Origin: BOG-908 sp963795825
GTDB lineage: Bacteria > Pseudomonadota > Alphaproteobacteria > Acetobacterales > Acetobacteraceae
Assembly: GCA_963795825.1 (NCBI GenBank)
Contig: CAWCIW010000003.1
Span: 124,001 to 188,000 of the forward strand
Length of the DNA: 64,000 bases
Reading direction: 5' to 3'
Position 1 is the first letter of the stretch. Each line of letters opens with the position of its first letter. Under the pieces are notes generated by a model. It saw only the letters and a list, made by a program, of their open reading frames with translations, was not told the DNA's origin and ran no database searches. Below, one piece after another: positions 10,084 through 18,910 of the stretch. Position numbers and translations under genes: made by a program.

Positions 10084-10948
10084 CTTCAGCACCCGCCCGG
10101 CCACAGCATCCAACTTCCCCATCAACCCCGCATCCCGCGCCGCCACAGGCGTAATCACCGCATGATCCAGCGCGTGATCGCACCCCACCGCGCACCCCGC
10201 TCCAGCATCCGCCAGCATAGGAATGGCGCGCCGTATCAGCGCCCGCGCCCGCTCCGCATTCGCGGTCATCACCGCCACTACGGCATCCACCGTCACATGC
10301 GCATGCGTCGCGTGCCAGCAATCATAATCCGTCACCATCGCCACCGTCGCGTAATGCATCTCGGCTTCGCGCGCGAGCTTGGCTTCCGGCATGTTCGTCA
10401 TGCCGATCACGTGGCAGCCCCAGGCGCGGTACAATTCGCTTTCCGCCTTGGTGGAGAATTGCGGGCCTTCCATCACCAGGTAGGTGCCGCCGCGCGTCAC
10501 CGGCAAATTGAGCGCGTGCGCCGCCGCTTCCAGCGTGTCGCCCAGTTTGGGACATACCGGATCGGCCATGCTCACATGCGCCACGCAGCCATCGCCGAAG
10601 AAGCTTTTTTCGCGCGCGAAGCTGCGGTCGATGAACTGGTCCACGATGACGAAATGCCCGGGCGGCAGATGCTCCTGCAGGCTGCCCACCGCGGAGAGCG
10701 AGATCACGTGCGTGCAGCCGGCGCGTTTCAACGCGTCGATATTGGCGCGATAATTCAGGTGGCTGGGCGAAAGCGCGATGGCCGCGGCCGTGCCGCGGCA
10801 GGAACACGCAGTCGATGCCCTCGAGCGTGCCGTGCAGAAGCTCGTCGGAGGGCTCGCCCCAGGGCGAATGCGCCGCGCGCCAGGCGCGCTCCGTCAGGCC
10901 CTCGATGTCATAAAGACCGGAGCCGCCGATTACGCCGATTTTTGGCAC
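10081..10948 (-). CDS. mtnP: S-methyl-5'-thioadenosine phosphorylase, frameshifted
   Basis: Cleaves methylthioadenosine to adenine and methylthioribose-1-phosphate in methionine salvage. About 289 residues. The N-terminus reads MPKIGVIGGSGLYDIEG from a GTG at 10948, with the phosphate-site stretch FLPRHGRGH. After a frameshift near 10790 the rest shows VISLSAVGSLQEHLPPG, YLVMEGPQFSTKAES and MVTDYDCWHATHAHV, all MTAP-family blocks. It is downstream of petB-petC on the same strand with a gap of about 110 bp. This order (cytochrome c1 then mtnP) is common in alphaproteobacteria, so one transcript is plausible. Its TAA lies within the repeat R4 edge. Confidence 0.92.
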
Positions 10949-11057
10949 TGCAGATATCCCAGAGGAGCCCCAACGCCCGTTCCGCCCCCAAGCAGGCCGC
11001 GGGCAAGACCAGGCGTCGGGAGCGAAAGCCTTCGGCGCCTATCGCGTCAGGAAAGAC

Positions 11058-11845
11058 CTAGCGCTTCTCGTCGTCCGTTGCTTTGTGAACGTCCGACCAG
11101 ACATGCTTCTTCACGCCGTATGTCACGCCGACCAACAGGGCAAAGAAACCGACCATCTTCACGCCGAGATGCTTGCGCTCCTCCATGTGCGGGTTGGAGG
11201 CGAAGTACAGGAACGTCGTCACGTCCTTGGACTTCCTGGGCCAGCGTCGCCTTTGTGCCGTCCGCATACGTCACGGAATTATCCTGCAGCGGCGCCGGCA
11301 TGTGTATCTGATGGCCGAGGAACCATTTGTTGTAATACAGCCCGTCCGGCACCTTCACGCCGGCCGGCGGATCCACGTAGCCCTGCAGCAGCGAGTTGAT
11401 GTAGTTCGCGCCGTCTTCCCGCGCATTCACGATCAGCGAGTGGTCGGGCGGATACGCGCCGTTATTGGCCGCGCGCGAGGCCTTTTCGTTCGGATAGGGC
11501 GAGGCGAAATGATCGCTCGGCAAACCCGGCCGCGTGGTCGGCTCGCCCTGGTCGTTCAGCTCGCCAGGCACGGTCTTGCTCGCCGCGATCGCGCGTGATC
11601 TGGCCGTCGCTGAGCCCGATGCCCGTCAGGTTACGGTAGCTCATCAGCTTCATCGAATGGCAGGAGGAGCAGACCTCGTTCCAGACCTGGAAGCCGCGCT
11701 GGGCGGAGGCGCGGTCATACGTGCCGAACGGCCCGCCGAAGCTCCACTGCACCTTCTTGAACGGCGGCAGCCCCTCTTCGGCGGCCTGCGCGGCCCCCGC
11801 CAGCAACACGGTGCCAAGAACGGCCGCGACCGCAAACCCACGCAT
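11058..11845 (-). CDS. petC: Cytochrome c1 of the bc1 complex, frameshifted
   Basis: Haem c subunit of ubiquinol-cytochrome c oxidoreductase. The signal peptide is MRGFAVAAVLGTVLLAGAAQA. The haem-binding CSSCH is at residues 59-63, followed by SMKLMSYRNLTGIG. Frame changes near 11590 and 11235 restore the middle block (NGAYPPDHSLIVNAR, YYNKWFLGHQIHMP) and the C-terminal membrane anchor (HLGVKMVGFFALLVGV). An M-P stretch in LGHQIHMPAPL is a candidate for the sixth haem ligand. Its ATG overlaps the petB stop (TGATG at 11845), so translation is coupled. The protein sits in the cytoplasmic membrane with its haem domain in the periplasm. Confidence 0.92.
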
Positions 11846-13129
11846 CAGATCTTCTCCATCGGCTTGGCAGCCGCACCGGTCGGCAACGGTCCGCCACCGC
11901 CGGGGAAACGGCGCGGCAGCACCGGCTTGCTGATGCTCTCCGGCAGCGGCATCGGCCGCTCGATGAAGCCGAACAGCGGCACCAGCACGAGGAAATGCAG
12001 GAAGTAGTAGATCGTCGCCAGGCGGCCGATCGACACATACGGCTCGACCGGGTGATGCGCGCCAACCACGCCGAGCGCCACCATCGACACCACCATCAGC
12101 CGCAGCGACCAGCGATACATCGGGCGGAAGCGCGCGCTGCGCACCGGCGACGTGTCCAGCCACGGCAGCACGAACCATACCAGGATGGAGCCGAACATGC
12201 AGATCACGCCGGCCAGCTTGTCGGGCACCGAGCGCAGGATGGCGTAGAACGGCAGGAAGTACCATTCCGGCACGATGGCATTCGGCGTCTGCAGCGGATT
12301 GGCGGGGATGTAGTTGTCCGCCTCGCCGAAGAGGTTCGGGATGAAGAACACGATCGTGGCGAACAGCAGGAAATAGACTGCCATGCCGACGCTGTCCTTG
12401 GCCGTGTAGTACGGGTGGAAGGGCAGCGTGTCCTGCTCGCTCTTCGCGTCGATGCCGAGCGGGTTGTTGGAGCCGGTGATGTGCAGCGCCACGACGTGCA
12501 GGAACACCACGCCGGTGATCACGAACGGCAGCAGGTAATGCAGGCTGAAGAAGCGGTTCAGCGTTGGATTATCGACCGAGAACCCGCCCCAGAGCAGCGT
12601 CACGATCCAGTCGCCCACGACCGGAAAGGCGCTGAACAGGTTGGTGATGACGGTAGCGCCCCAGTAGCTCATCTGGCCCCAGGGCAGCACGTAGCCCATG
12701 AACGCGGTGGCCATCAGCAACAGGAACAGCACCACGCCGGACATCCAGAGCAGCTCGCGCGGCGCCTTGTAGCTGCCGTAGTACATGCCGCGGAAGATGT
12801 GGATGTAGATGATGATGAAGAACATGCTGGCGCCGTTCATGTGAACGTAGCGGAGCAGCCAGCCGTAATTCACGTCGCGCATGATGCGCTCCACGCTGTC
12901 GAACGCGCCGGCGGTGCTGGCATTGTAGTTCATCGACAGGAAGATGCCCGAGGCGATCATCACCATCAGGTTGATCATCGCCAGCGCGCCGAAATTCCAG
13001 AAATAGTTGAAGTTCTTCGGCGTCGGGAAGCTGCCGTATTCCTTCGTCATCAGCGTAAGGATCGGGCAGGCGGGTATCGACCCAGTTCAGCACCGGGTTC
13101 TGGATCTCGCTCTTGTGCAGACCGGCCAT
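11845..13129 (-). CDS. petB: Cytochrome b of the bc1 complex, frameshift near the N-terminus
   Basis: Di-haem membrane subunit of the bc1 complex. An intact frame from MTKEYGSFPTPKNFN (13050) gives 401 residues with the usual helices, the Qo-site PEWYFLPFYAILR and four haem histidines. Family members start about 25 residues earlier. That extension is present in another frame as MAGLHKSEIQNPVLNWVDT from ATG 13129 and runs into LTLMTKEY if one base is adjusted near 13060, so I place the true start at 13129. A Rieske gene normally precedes petB in a petABC operon. Here the upstream 100 bp code for nothing recognisable, and then repeat R5 and divergent hemF follow. Confidence 0.94.
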
Positions 13130-13233
13130 GGTGTTTGGTCCTCGCTCGGGCGCCGGCGAGCCTGCCGGTCTTACGCCTTCTAATAAGGGTGTGTTTGCTG
13201 GGCTGCAATCCGGCGATGGTTCCCAAAGGTGGG

Positions 13234-13398
13234 GAGGAAGGCCTTCTTTTTTGCAAAAAAGACGCAAAAAACTTTCGGCCCCACTGCCGTGCCGAAGCGC
13301 CACGTTACGTCAGGAGATGCCCGGGCGCTGCAAATGCGGGGAACGCAAAAGTTTTTTGGTCCTTTTTTTCAAAAAAGGACTGCTTTCTTCCTTGCCTG
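13234..13398. repeat. IPE copy R5, two-armed, between divergent genes
   Basis: Left arm GGCCTTCTTTTTTGCAAAAA (loop TTGCAA), right arm GTTTTTTGGTCC with AAAAAAGGACTGC. It is one of only two copies between divergent starts (petB and hemF), so it cannot be a terminator for these genes here. Confidence 0.86.
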
Positions 13399-13417
13399 CC
13401 CCGGCTAAACTCCCGCC

Positions 13418-14300
13418 ATGGAAATCCCCCACGAGGCCCTCAAACCCGCCGCCCGCGCCTGGTTCGAGACGTTGCGCGACCGCATCTGCGCCGCCCTCGA
13501 AGCCATCGAAGACGCGCAGACCACCGGCCCCCTCGCCGACCGGCCGGCCGGCCGCTTCGAACGCCGCCCCTGGAGCCGCCCCACCGACGGATGGCACCCA
13601 CGGCGGCGGCGGCGTGATCAGCCTCATGCACGGCCGGGTGTTCGAGAAAGTCGGCGTGAACGTATCCACCGTAGAAGGCGAGTTCTCCCCCGAGTTCCGC
13701 GCCCAGATCCCCGGCGCCGCGGAGGACCCGCGCTTCTTCGCCAGCGGCATCAGCCTGGTCGCCCACCCGCAGAACCCGCACGTGCCGGCGGTGCACATGA
13801 ACACCCGCATGCTGGTCACCACCAAAGGCTGGTTCGGCGGCGGCGGGGACCTCACGCCCATGTTCCTCGACACGCCGGAGACCGCGGAGGACGCGGCCAC
13901 TTTCCATGCCGCCTACCGCGCCGCCTGCGACGCGCACGACCCCGCCTACTACCCGAAATTCAAGGAATGGTGCGACCGCTACTTCTTCCTGCCGCACCGC
14001 AACGAGCCGCGCGGCGTGGGCGGCATCTTCTACGACCATGTGGACACGGGCGATGCCGGCGCCGACTTCGCCTTCACCCGCAGCGTCGGCGAGGCGTTCC
14101 TGGCCGCCTACCCGGCGATCGTGACGCGCCGCGCCGGCCGCGCCTGGACCGATGCGGACCGGCAGCACCAGCTGGTGCGGCGCGGGCGGTATGTGGAGTT
14201 CAACCTGCTGCATGACCGCGGCACCACGTTCGGGCTGAAGACCGGCGGCAATGTGGAGGCCATACTCATGAGCCTGCCGCCGGAGGTTCGCTGGCCGTAG
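13418..14300 (+). CDS. hemF: Oxygen-dependent coproporphyrinogen III oxidase, frameshifted
   Basis: Catalyses aerobic oxidative decarboxylation of coproporphyrinogen III in haem synthesis (cytosol). Start ATG 13418 (reads MEIPHEALKPAAR). A frameshift near 13585 leads into the family core: GGGGVISLMHGRVFEKVGVN, HMNTRMLVTTKGWFGGGGDL, YYPKFKEWCDRYFFLPHR, and GRYVEFNLLHDRGTTFGLKT. The protein ends at MSLPPEVRWP. Homologues continue for about 25 more residues (a Y-x-PEPGSPE-type tail), so the C-terminus is short; a late indel or a real truncation are both possible. Divergent from petB across R5. Confidence 0.92.
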
Positions 14301-14358
14301 CAAGGCGTGTCGCTGCGGTACGCCACAGGCACCAAAATTTCCGAAAAAGGATGCGATA

Positions 14359-14634
14359 ATGACCGATGTTTCGATGACGCTGGAGCAGGCCATCGCCGCG
14401 CAGCGCGCCCTGCGGGAGGCGCTGGGCCTTGGCGAAGAGCGCTTCCCGATGCCGGCCTTCGTGGGAATGATCAGCGACGAGCTGGAACAGCTGCACGACG
14501 CCGGGCGAACGGACCAGGAGATTGCCGAAATGATCGAAAAGGCGACCGGCCAGGCGATCGATCCGAACGACCTGTTGCGTTACTACGCCCCGCCGGAAGA
14601 CCGCGGCAGCTGGGAGGACGAGGAGGACAACTGA
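14359..14634 (+). CDS. Small acidic hypothetical protein
   Basis: 91 residues, function not recognised. ATG at 14359, preceded by AAAAAGGATGCGATA, which has a weak AAGGA Shine-Dalgarno. Predicted mostly helical: LEQAIAAQRALREALGL, then ELEQLHDAGRTDQEIAEMI, and an acidic end GSWEDEEDN. No signal or membrane segment. The helical central part resembles small regulatory or toxin-neutralising folds but I cannot assign one. It stands alone between hemF and the repeat R6, convergent with the next gene. Confidence 0.6.
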   Translation: MTDVSMTLEQAIAAQRALREALGLGEERFPMPAFVGMISDELEQLHDAGRTDQEIAEMIEKATGQAIDPNDLLRYYAPPEDRGSWEDEEDN

Positions 14635-14668
14635 TACCAGCCGGTTTTGGGACTGAACTCGTCGACCG

Positions 14669-14850
14669 CAAGGAAGGCCTTCTTTTTCGAGAAAAAGAAG
14701 CAAAAAGCTTCTGCTGTGACGCCTGCACGGGGATTTGGCTGCTACTGCAATCGCATCGGCTTGCACAACGAGCGCAGGCTGTGGGGCAGCCGTCGGAGCA
14801 AAAGCTTTTTGGTCCTTTTTCTCGAAAAAGGACTGCTTTCTTGCTTGCCT
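14669..14850. repeat. IPE copy R6, two-armed, between convergent genes
   Basis: Left arm CTTCTTTTTCGAGAAAAAGAAG, right arm GGTCCTTTTTCTCGAAAAAG. The core contains GACGCCTGCAC and GGCTGCTACTGCAA, close to R20 and R12. Confidence 0.9.
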
Positions 14851-14869
14851 GGATGACTCCGCCGCCCGC

Positions 14870-15187
14870 CTAGCGAGGCCGCCCGGACTCCAAAGGCTGC
14901 ATGGATTGCCCGCTTATCGCGTCCTGCCCGGTCTCCGCCTGGCCGCCCAGGGTCTTGTAAGCGGTGCCGTCATAGGAAGGGGAAACCGGCGCGCCGGCGG
15001 TGACCGGCACGCCCAGCACGCGCGCCGAAGGCACCGGCGCCGAGCCGGTGCGCGGCGGCGGCGGCGGCACGGGGCGGGGCGTGGTCGATAGCGGCGGCAC
15101 CGCCACCGCGGGCGCGTTTTGTGCGAGCGCGCCGAGCGGCAGCAATGCCTGCCCGAACAAAGCCGCCGCCATAAGTGCAGAGCGCAT
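14870..15187 (-). CDS. Small proline-rich secreted protein
   Basis: 105 residues from ATG 15187. The signal peptide is MRSALMAAALFGQALLPLGALAQN, followed by a proline-rich stretch (RPVPPPPPRTGSAPVPSA) and a tail SYDGTAYKTLGGQ. Probably periplasmic or cell-wall associated, function unknown. It lies downstream of another secreted unknown on the same strand, with a short tandem repeat between them. Confidence 0.5.
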   Translation of the reverse strand: MRSALMAAALFGQALLPLGALAQNAPAVAVPPLSTTPRPVPPPPPRTGSAPVPSARVLGVPVTAGAPVSPSYDGTAYKTLGGQAETGQDAISGQSMQPLESGRPR

Positions 15188-15267
15188 CGCCAGCCTCCCG
15201 AAAACGGACGCTGCCGGTCGCTCGGCCGCGTCACTGCCTAAGTGGCGCCCCGCAGGCCAGGTTACAT

Positions 15268-15346
15268 CGGCGGCCACGCCGTCCTTTGTCAGATCGGCGG
15301 CCACGCCGTCCCTTGTCACATAGGCGGCTTCACGCCGTCCTTGCCT
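15268..15346. repeat. Three 27-bp tandem copies over a gene 3' end
   Basis: Units at 15268-15294, 15295-15321 and about 15322-15346 share GGC..CACGCCGTCC(T)TTG. The gene 15316-15996 reads through unit 3 and its TGA falls in unit 2, so units 1 and 2 are duplicated beyond the stop. Confidence 0.75.
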
Positions 15347-15996
15347 ACAGCCACGAACTTGGCCGTAACCTTGCCGCCATCCACGCTCGCCACGATGAAC
15401 GCCGCAGCGCCCACTTTCAGGATGCTCGCATCGGCCACCTGGAACGCCACCACCGGCGCCGCTGGCGGCACCAGGATGCTCTTGTGGCCGCCTTTGTAAT
15501 CGACATCGATATGCAGGGTGCCGTCGGCACCGTTCGCGTTGGCGATCGTCCCGTTCGTCATCGTGGTGCCCACCGCAGGCGCGTGGCCGGCGGCCACCGT
15601 GCCGTTCGTCATGCTGCTGGACATCGAGCCGCCGCCCGCCGACGGCCCGCTGCTGTCGGGCAGCTTGTCCCACGCATAATGCCCCTCGCCCTGGCCGCGC
15701 AGCTCGGGCGGGAACACCACTACTTCGAGCGCCGTCATGTGCGAGCCGCTGCCTTTGGTTGCCGTGCCGATGAAGCTGCCCGGCGTGATGGCGCTCAGCT
15801 TGGAGGCAACCACGCTGGCGAAATGCGCGCCCGCCAGGCTGACCGTCACGTCCTCGCCCTCGGCGGTGTGCAACGTCAGATTGCTGGCGTCGGACGCCGC
15901 GATCGTGCCGCGCAGCCGCTCGGCGGCCGGCGCCGCCTGGGCCACGGCGAGCGTGCAGGCAGACCAGGCGGCCGCGGCCACGAAAAGCTTTCTCAT
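15316..15996 (-). CDS. Secreted hypothetical protein
   Basis: 226 residues. The signal peptide is MRKLFVAAAAWSACTLAVAQA. The first third has an OB-like beta pattern (LRGTIAASDASNLTLHTAEG, VTVSLAGAHFASVV), similar to DUF5666-type periplasmic domains. A glycine/serine linker (SSGPSAGGGSMSSSMTNGT) leads to a second segment with PPAAPVVAFQVADASILKVG. It may bind metal or polymer in the periplasm; no catalytic motif is visible. The final KDGVKPPM is encoded by the tandem repeat. The assignment to a named family is tentative. Confidence 0.55.
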   Translation of the reverse strand: MRKLFVAAAAWSACTLAVAQAAPAAERLRGTIAASDASNLTLHTAEGEDVTVSLAGAHFASVVASKLSAITPGSFIGTATKGSGSHMTALEVVVFPPELRGQGEGHYAWDKLPDSSGPSAGGGSMSSSMTNGTVAAGHAPAVGTTMTNGTIANANGADGTLHIDVDYKGGHKSILVPPAAPVVAFQVADASILKVGAAAFIVASVDGGKVTAKFVAVGKDGVKPPM

Positions 15997-16057
15997 GCGC
16001 TTATCCTCTTTGAATTCAGTGGCCTTGCCGGAGCAGCGTCAGCGTCCGGAGGGCGCG

Positions 16058-16819
16058 CTAGCGGTAGAACCAATCGTCGAGTTCGGCAAACACCTCCGCC
16101 ACGCGCCGGTGCTCCTCGGCGGTGAAGCTCGCCAGATAGCCGAAAGGTTCCCCCGCCGAGATCGCGCCATGCCTGGTGTTCTCGTAGCGCACGCCCTGCA
16201 GAACCATGTAGGCCGGGTCGAAACCGTAGCCCGCATGGGCATACATGCGGGCGCAACAGCGCCTGGTGTCGAGGCAGAGATCCTCCAGCCGCAACAGGCA
16301 CACGCGCGGGTCCGCGCGCTGCACGGCGCCGCGATATTGCGCGTATAAATGCCGCAAATAGCCAAGCTTGTCGGGCGCGTAGGCGGCGAACCAGGCGCCG
16401 AAGGCCGGCCGCCCTGCCTTGCGCCAGTCCGAATGCACGATGGCGCGCGGGTCCTTGAACACGATGAAGAACGGCACCGCCAGCCTGGCCATGCAGGCCT
16501 CCAATGACGCCAGGTAGCGCGGCGTCTTGTCGAACACCGTGTGCGTGCCGGGGCGCAGAACGGTCGCCGCCGCTTCGAGGCGTGCGTAGAACACGGGGAA
16601 ATCGTCGGTGTCGCAGCAGCGCGCGAGGGCGGCGTCGTCCACGCCCCAGCCCCAGCGGGTGATCTCGGCGTGGACCTCCAGGGCGGGGAACGCGCGTGGC
16701 GTATTGGCCAGGAGGACGCCCACTTCAAAGCCGGCATCCACGCCAGGGACCTGGCGGAACAGGTCGGAGACCAGGGTGGTGCCGCTGTGCTCTGGGCCGC
16801 AGATGGCGAAGCGGATCAC
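16058..16819 (-). CDS. Sulfotransferase-family protein
   Basis: 253 residues, intact. The N-terminal PAPS-phosphate loop is GPEHSGTTLVSDL (residues 8-20), in the position of the usual P-loop-like PxxSGTT motif. The middle block FFIVFKDPRAIVHSDW gives the 3'-phosphate-binding arginine and serine. FDKTPRYLASL and VCLLRLEDLCLD also match the family. It should transfer sulfate from PAPS to a carbohydrate or small molecule; the acceptor cannot be told. It could serve surface-glycan sulfation, but it is 22 kb from the glycan cluster. It is soluble, with no signal peptide. Confidence 0.8.
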   Translation of the reverse strand: MIRFAICGPEHSGTTLVSDLFRQVPGVDAGFEVGVLLANTPRAFPALEVHAEITRWGWGVDDAALARCCDTDDFPVFYARLEAAATVLRPGTHTVFDKTPRYLASLEACMARLAVPFFIVFKDPRAIVHSDWRKAGRPAFGAWFAAYAPDKLGYLRHLYAQYRGAVQRADPRVCLLRLEDLCLDTRRCCARMYAHAGYGFDPAYMVLQGVRYENTRHGAISAGEPFGYLASFTAEEHRRVAEVFAELDDWFYR

Positions 16820-16835
16820 GTTGCGGGGCCCTCAG

Positions 16836-17019
16836 GTAAGAAAGAAAGCAGTCCTTTTTTGGAAAAAAAGGACCAAAAAACTTTTGCTATGACGCCTGCC
16901 CGCAGATCAGGCTGTGAGTGCAGGCGTATCTACTGGCAGAAAGAGAGTACGCCGCGGTGCAGGCGTCGGAGCAAAAGCTTTTTGGTCCTTCTTCTCGAAA
17001 AAGGACTGCTTTCTTCCTG
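16836..17019. repeat. IPE copy R7, two-armed
   Basis: Both arms of the GTCC/GGAC type; the core starts ATGACGCCTGCCC and ends GGTGCAGGCGTCGG, so the core ends also pair. It lies between two minus-strand genes. Confidence 0.9.
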
Positions 17020-17021
17020 CC

Positions 17022-17474
17022 CTAATGCTTTTTAGGCTCCCAAAGCTCGATCTTCGTGCCATCCGGATCCAGGAAAGACGCAAACTTCCCGAACGGATCG
17101 CTATCGTCCCGGCTGATTATCTTCACGCCTTTGGCCGTGATGCGCGCGACAAAGGCGTCCATGTCGTCGACGGCGAAGTTCACCATGAAATCGCGATCCG
17201 ACGGCGCCATCTCCTTCGTCGAATTCGGAAACGCGTTCCACACCACCGCCGGCGGATGGCCCGGCGCCGCATAGCTCAACTGCGCACCGCCCCACTCTTC
17301 CAGGTGGATGCCCAGCACGTCCCGATACCAGGCGGCCAGCGCCTTCGGGTCCTTGCTCTTGAAGAAGATCCCGCCGACGCCGGTGATGTGCCCCGGCGTA
17401 TCGACCGCGGCGCCGACCGCCGGCGCGGCGAAAGCCAGGGAGAACAGCAGGGCGGCGATCGTCCGGTTGACCAA
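17022..17474 (-). CDS. Secreted VOC (glyoxalase/bleomycin-resistance) family protein
   Basis: About 150 residues. I choose a TTG start at 17474, because AGGAG lies 7 bases upstream and the reading upstream only translates repeat R8. The signal peptide is VNRTIAALLFSLAFAAPAVGAA. The VOC domain has ITGVGGIFFKSKDPKALAAW, VLGIHLEEWGGAQL, DFMVNFAVDDMDAFVARI and FASFLDPDGTKIELWEP, with the metal-ligand glutamate in the last. VOC enzymes bind a divalent metal; the substrate is unknown. A periplasmic VOC protein is uncommon. The 3' end abuts R7. Confidence 0.78.
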   Translation of the reverse strand: MVNRTIAALLFSLAFAAPAVGAAVDTPGHITGVGGIFFKSKDPKALAAWYRDVLGIHLEEWGGAQLSYAAPGHPPAVVWNAFPNSTKEMAPSDRDFMVNFAVDDMDAFVARITAKGVKIISRDDSDPFGKFASFLDPDGTKIELWEPKKH

Positions 17475-17492
17475 ATTTCTCTCCTCTGGGGC

Positions 17493-17673
17493 AGGCAAGG
17501 AAGGAAGCAAGGCCTTCTTTTTTGAAAAAAGAAGCAAAAAACTTTTGTCGGGGCTGTCGCGCGCTAGCTGGATACAGGGATCGCCTGGTCATACGGTCGA
17601 TGCGCCTACCCCAGCGGACGGAGCAAAAGTTTTTTGGTCCTTTTTTTCAAAAAAGGACTGCTTGCTTCCTTAC
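17493..17673. repeat. IPE copy R8, two-armed
   Basis: Left arm GGCCTTCTTTTTTGAAAAAA, right arm GTTTTTTGGTCC. It lies between two minus-strand genes, just before the TTG-started VOC gene and just after the stop of the gene at 17675. Confidence 0.9.
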
Positions 17674-17674
17674 C

Positions 17675-18442
17675 CTAATGCAACACATCCCCGCCCCGAA
17701 CCCAGCCGGACCCGGTCACGCTGCGCACCAGCAACCAGCTCTGCACCCCCACCCGCAACTGCTGCTCCACCACCACCCGCATGCCGCGGTTGAGGAACGC
17801 CCGCACGCTGGCATCCTCGCTCGGGCTGAACCGTATCGCCAGGTCCTGCACCAGCACCGTGCCGAAGCTCTCCCCCGGCGCCAGGCGAAGCGTCGCGTCG
17901 TTGGCCGCCGGCATCGCGTCGGGCTGCAGCAGATGCCGTTCGGAGGCCACCACCGCGTCGCCCTGCGCCATGCCGGCGATATGCAGGTGCTCGGCCACCG
18001 CCAGCGACCCCACGATGGCCACCATCAGCCAGCCGGCCACGGCGACCAGCCGCACCCTGGCCTGGGCCGCCACCGCATGGCCCACATCGAACGCGGCCTG
18101 CTGCAGCGCGCGGCGCAGGTCGGCCACCTGCATCAACGCCTGCTGCACGTCGGATTCGGCTTCCTGGCGGGAGATGCGCGCGATGCTGAGCTGGCGCTCC
18201 AGGCTGATCTCGCGCGCGCCCTGGGTGAAGGAGGCGGTGCGGGCGCCGGCCGGCAGCCGCAGCGCCACGTCGGTCAGCGAAAGCCGGTGATGCCCCAGAT
18301 GCTCCAGCAGCTTGCGCCGTGCGGCATCGGCCTCGCCCGGCTGTTCGGAGGCGAGCATGGGCAGCAATTTCTGCAGCCGGGTCACGAACGCGGTGTCGGC
18401 AAAGGGATCGGTATCGGCCACGCGCTCATACATACCAAGCAC
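17675..18442 (-). CDS. Membrane protein with coiled coil and SH3-like tail, unknown function
   Basis: 255 residues. A long soluble helical part (DAARRKLLEHLGHH, REISLERQLSIARISRQEAE) has coiled-coil character. One transmembrane helix follows (RLVAVAGWLMVAIVGSLAVA, about residues 130-150). The periplasmic tail ends VQSWLLVRSVTGSGWVRGGD, which looks like a bacterial SH3 domain. It follows the response regulator on the same strand, so it may belong to that signalling group. The start is a GTG or an ATG a few codons later. No family name can be given. Confidence 0.55.
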   Translation of the reverse strand: MLGMYERVADTDPFADTAFVTRLQKLLPMLASEQPGEADAARRKLLEHLGHHRLSLTDVALRLPAGARTASFTQGAREISLERQLSIARISRQEAESDVQQALMQVADLRRALQQAAFDVGHAVAAQARVRLVAVAGWLMVAIVGSLAVAEHLHIAGMAQGDAVVASERHLLQPDAMPAANDATLRLAPGESFGTVLVQDLAIRFSPSEDASVRAFLNRGMRVVVEQQLRVGVQSWLLVRSVTGSGWVRGGDVLH

Positions 18443-18490
18443 CGGGCGGCGTGTCAGCCGAGGCCTTGCGCAGCCGCGTGCGCCAGCGCC

Positions 18491-18910
18491 TCAGCCGCCA
18501 ACAGGCGCAGGCAGCAACTCGGTCAGCGCGCGCACCAGGTCGCCGGGCAGGAACGGCTTCGAGCAGGCCACCCAGTTGGCATGCTCCGGCGGCACGCCGT
18601 CGCGCCCGTAGCCGGACATGAGCAGAAACGGGATACCGCGCGATTCGAGCATCTCCGCCACCGGATACACACGCTGGCCGCGCAAATTCACGTCGAGCAC
18701 CGCCACATGGGCCACCACGTCGCGCGCCGCTTCCAGCGCGGTCTCCACCGTGCTGAACGGCCCCACGATCTCGCAGCCATACTCCAGCAGCGCCTCTTCC
18801 AGCAGCATCGCCACCAGCAGCTCGTCCTCCACGATCATCACCTTGCGTCCCTGCAGGGCGCCGCGATGGGTGGTGATGTCCGGCGCTGAAAAAGCGGTGT
18901 TTTGGTTCAT
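18491..18910 (-). CDS. Single-domain response regulator
   Basis: 139 residues, a receiver domain and nothing else. Visible residues are the acidic pocket in MIVEDE (D29), the phosphorylated aspartate in VAVLDVNLRG (D73), the switch serine in FLLMSGYGRDG (S99) and the lysine in VACSKPF (K118). The ATG at 18910 overlaps the TAA of the kinase gene upstream by one base, so it is almost certainly the kinase's partner. With no output domain it must act by protein contact, as in alphaproteobacterial phosphorelays. Confidence 0.88.
   Translation of the reverse strand: MNQNTAFSAPDITTHRGALQGRKVMIVEDELLVAMLLEEALLEYGCEIVGPFSTVETALEAARDVVAHVAVLDVNLRGQRVYPVAEMLESRGIPFLLMSGYGRDGVPPEHANWVACSKPFLPGDLVRALTELLPAPVGG

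Noticed and set aside
11995..13617. 540-codon plus-strand frame opposite petB
   Set aside because: Shadow of cytochrome b with low-complexity His/Glu/Arg composition.
17522..18889. 455-codon plus-strand frame opposite the membrane protein and response regulator
   Set aside because: Histidine/arginine-rich shadow frame starting in repeat R8; the minus-strand genes have recognisable domains.
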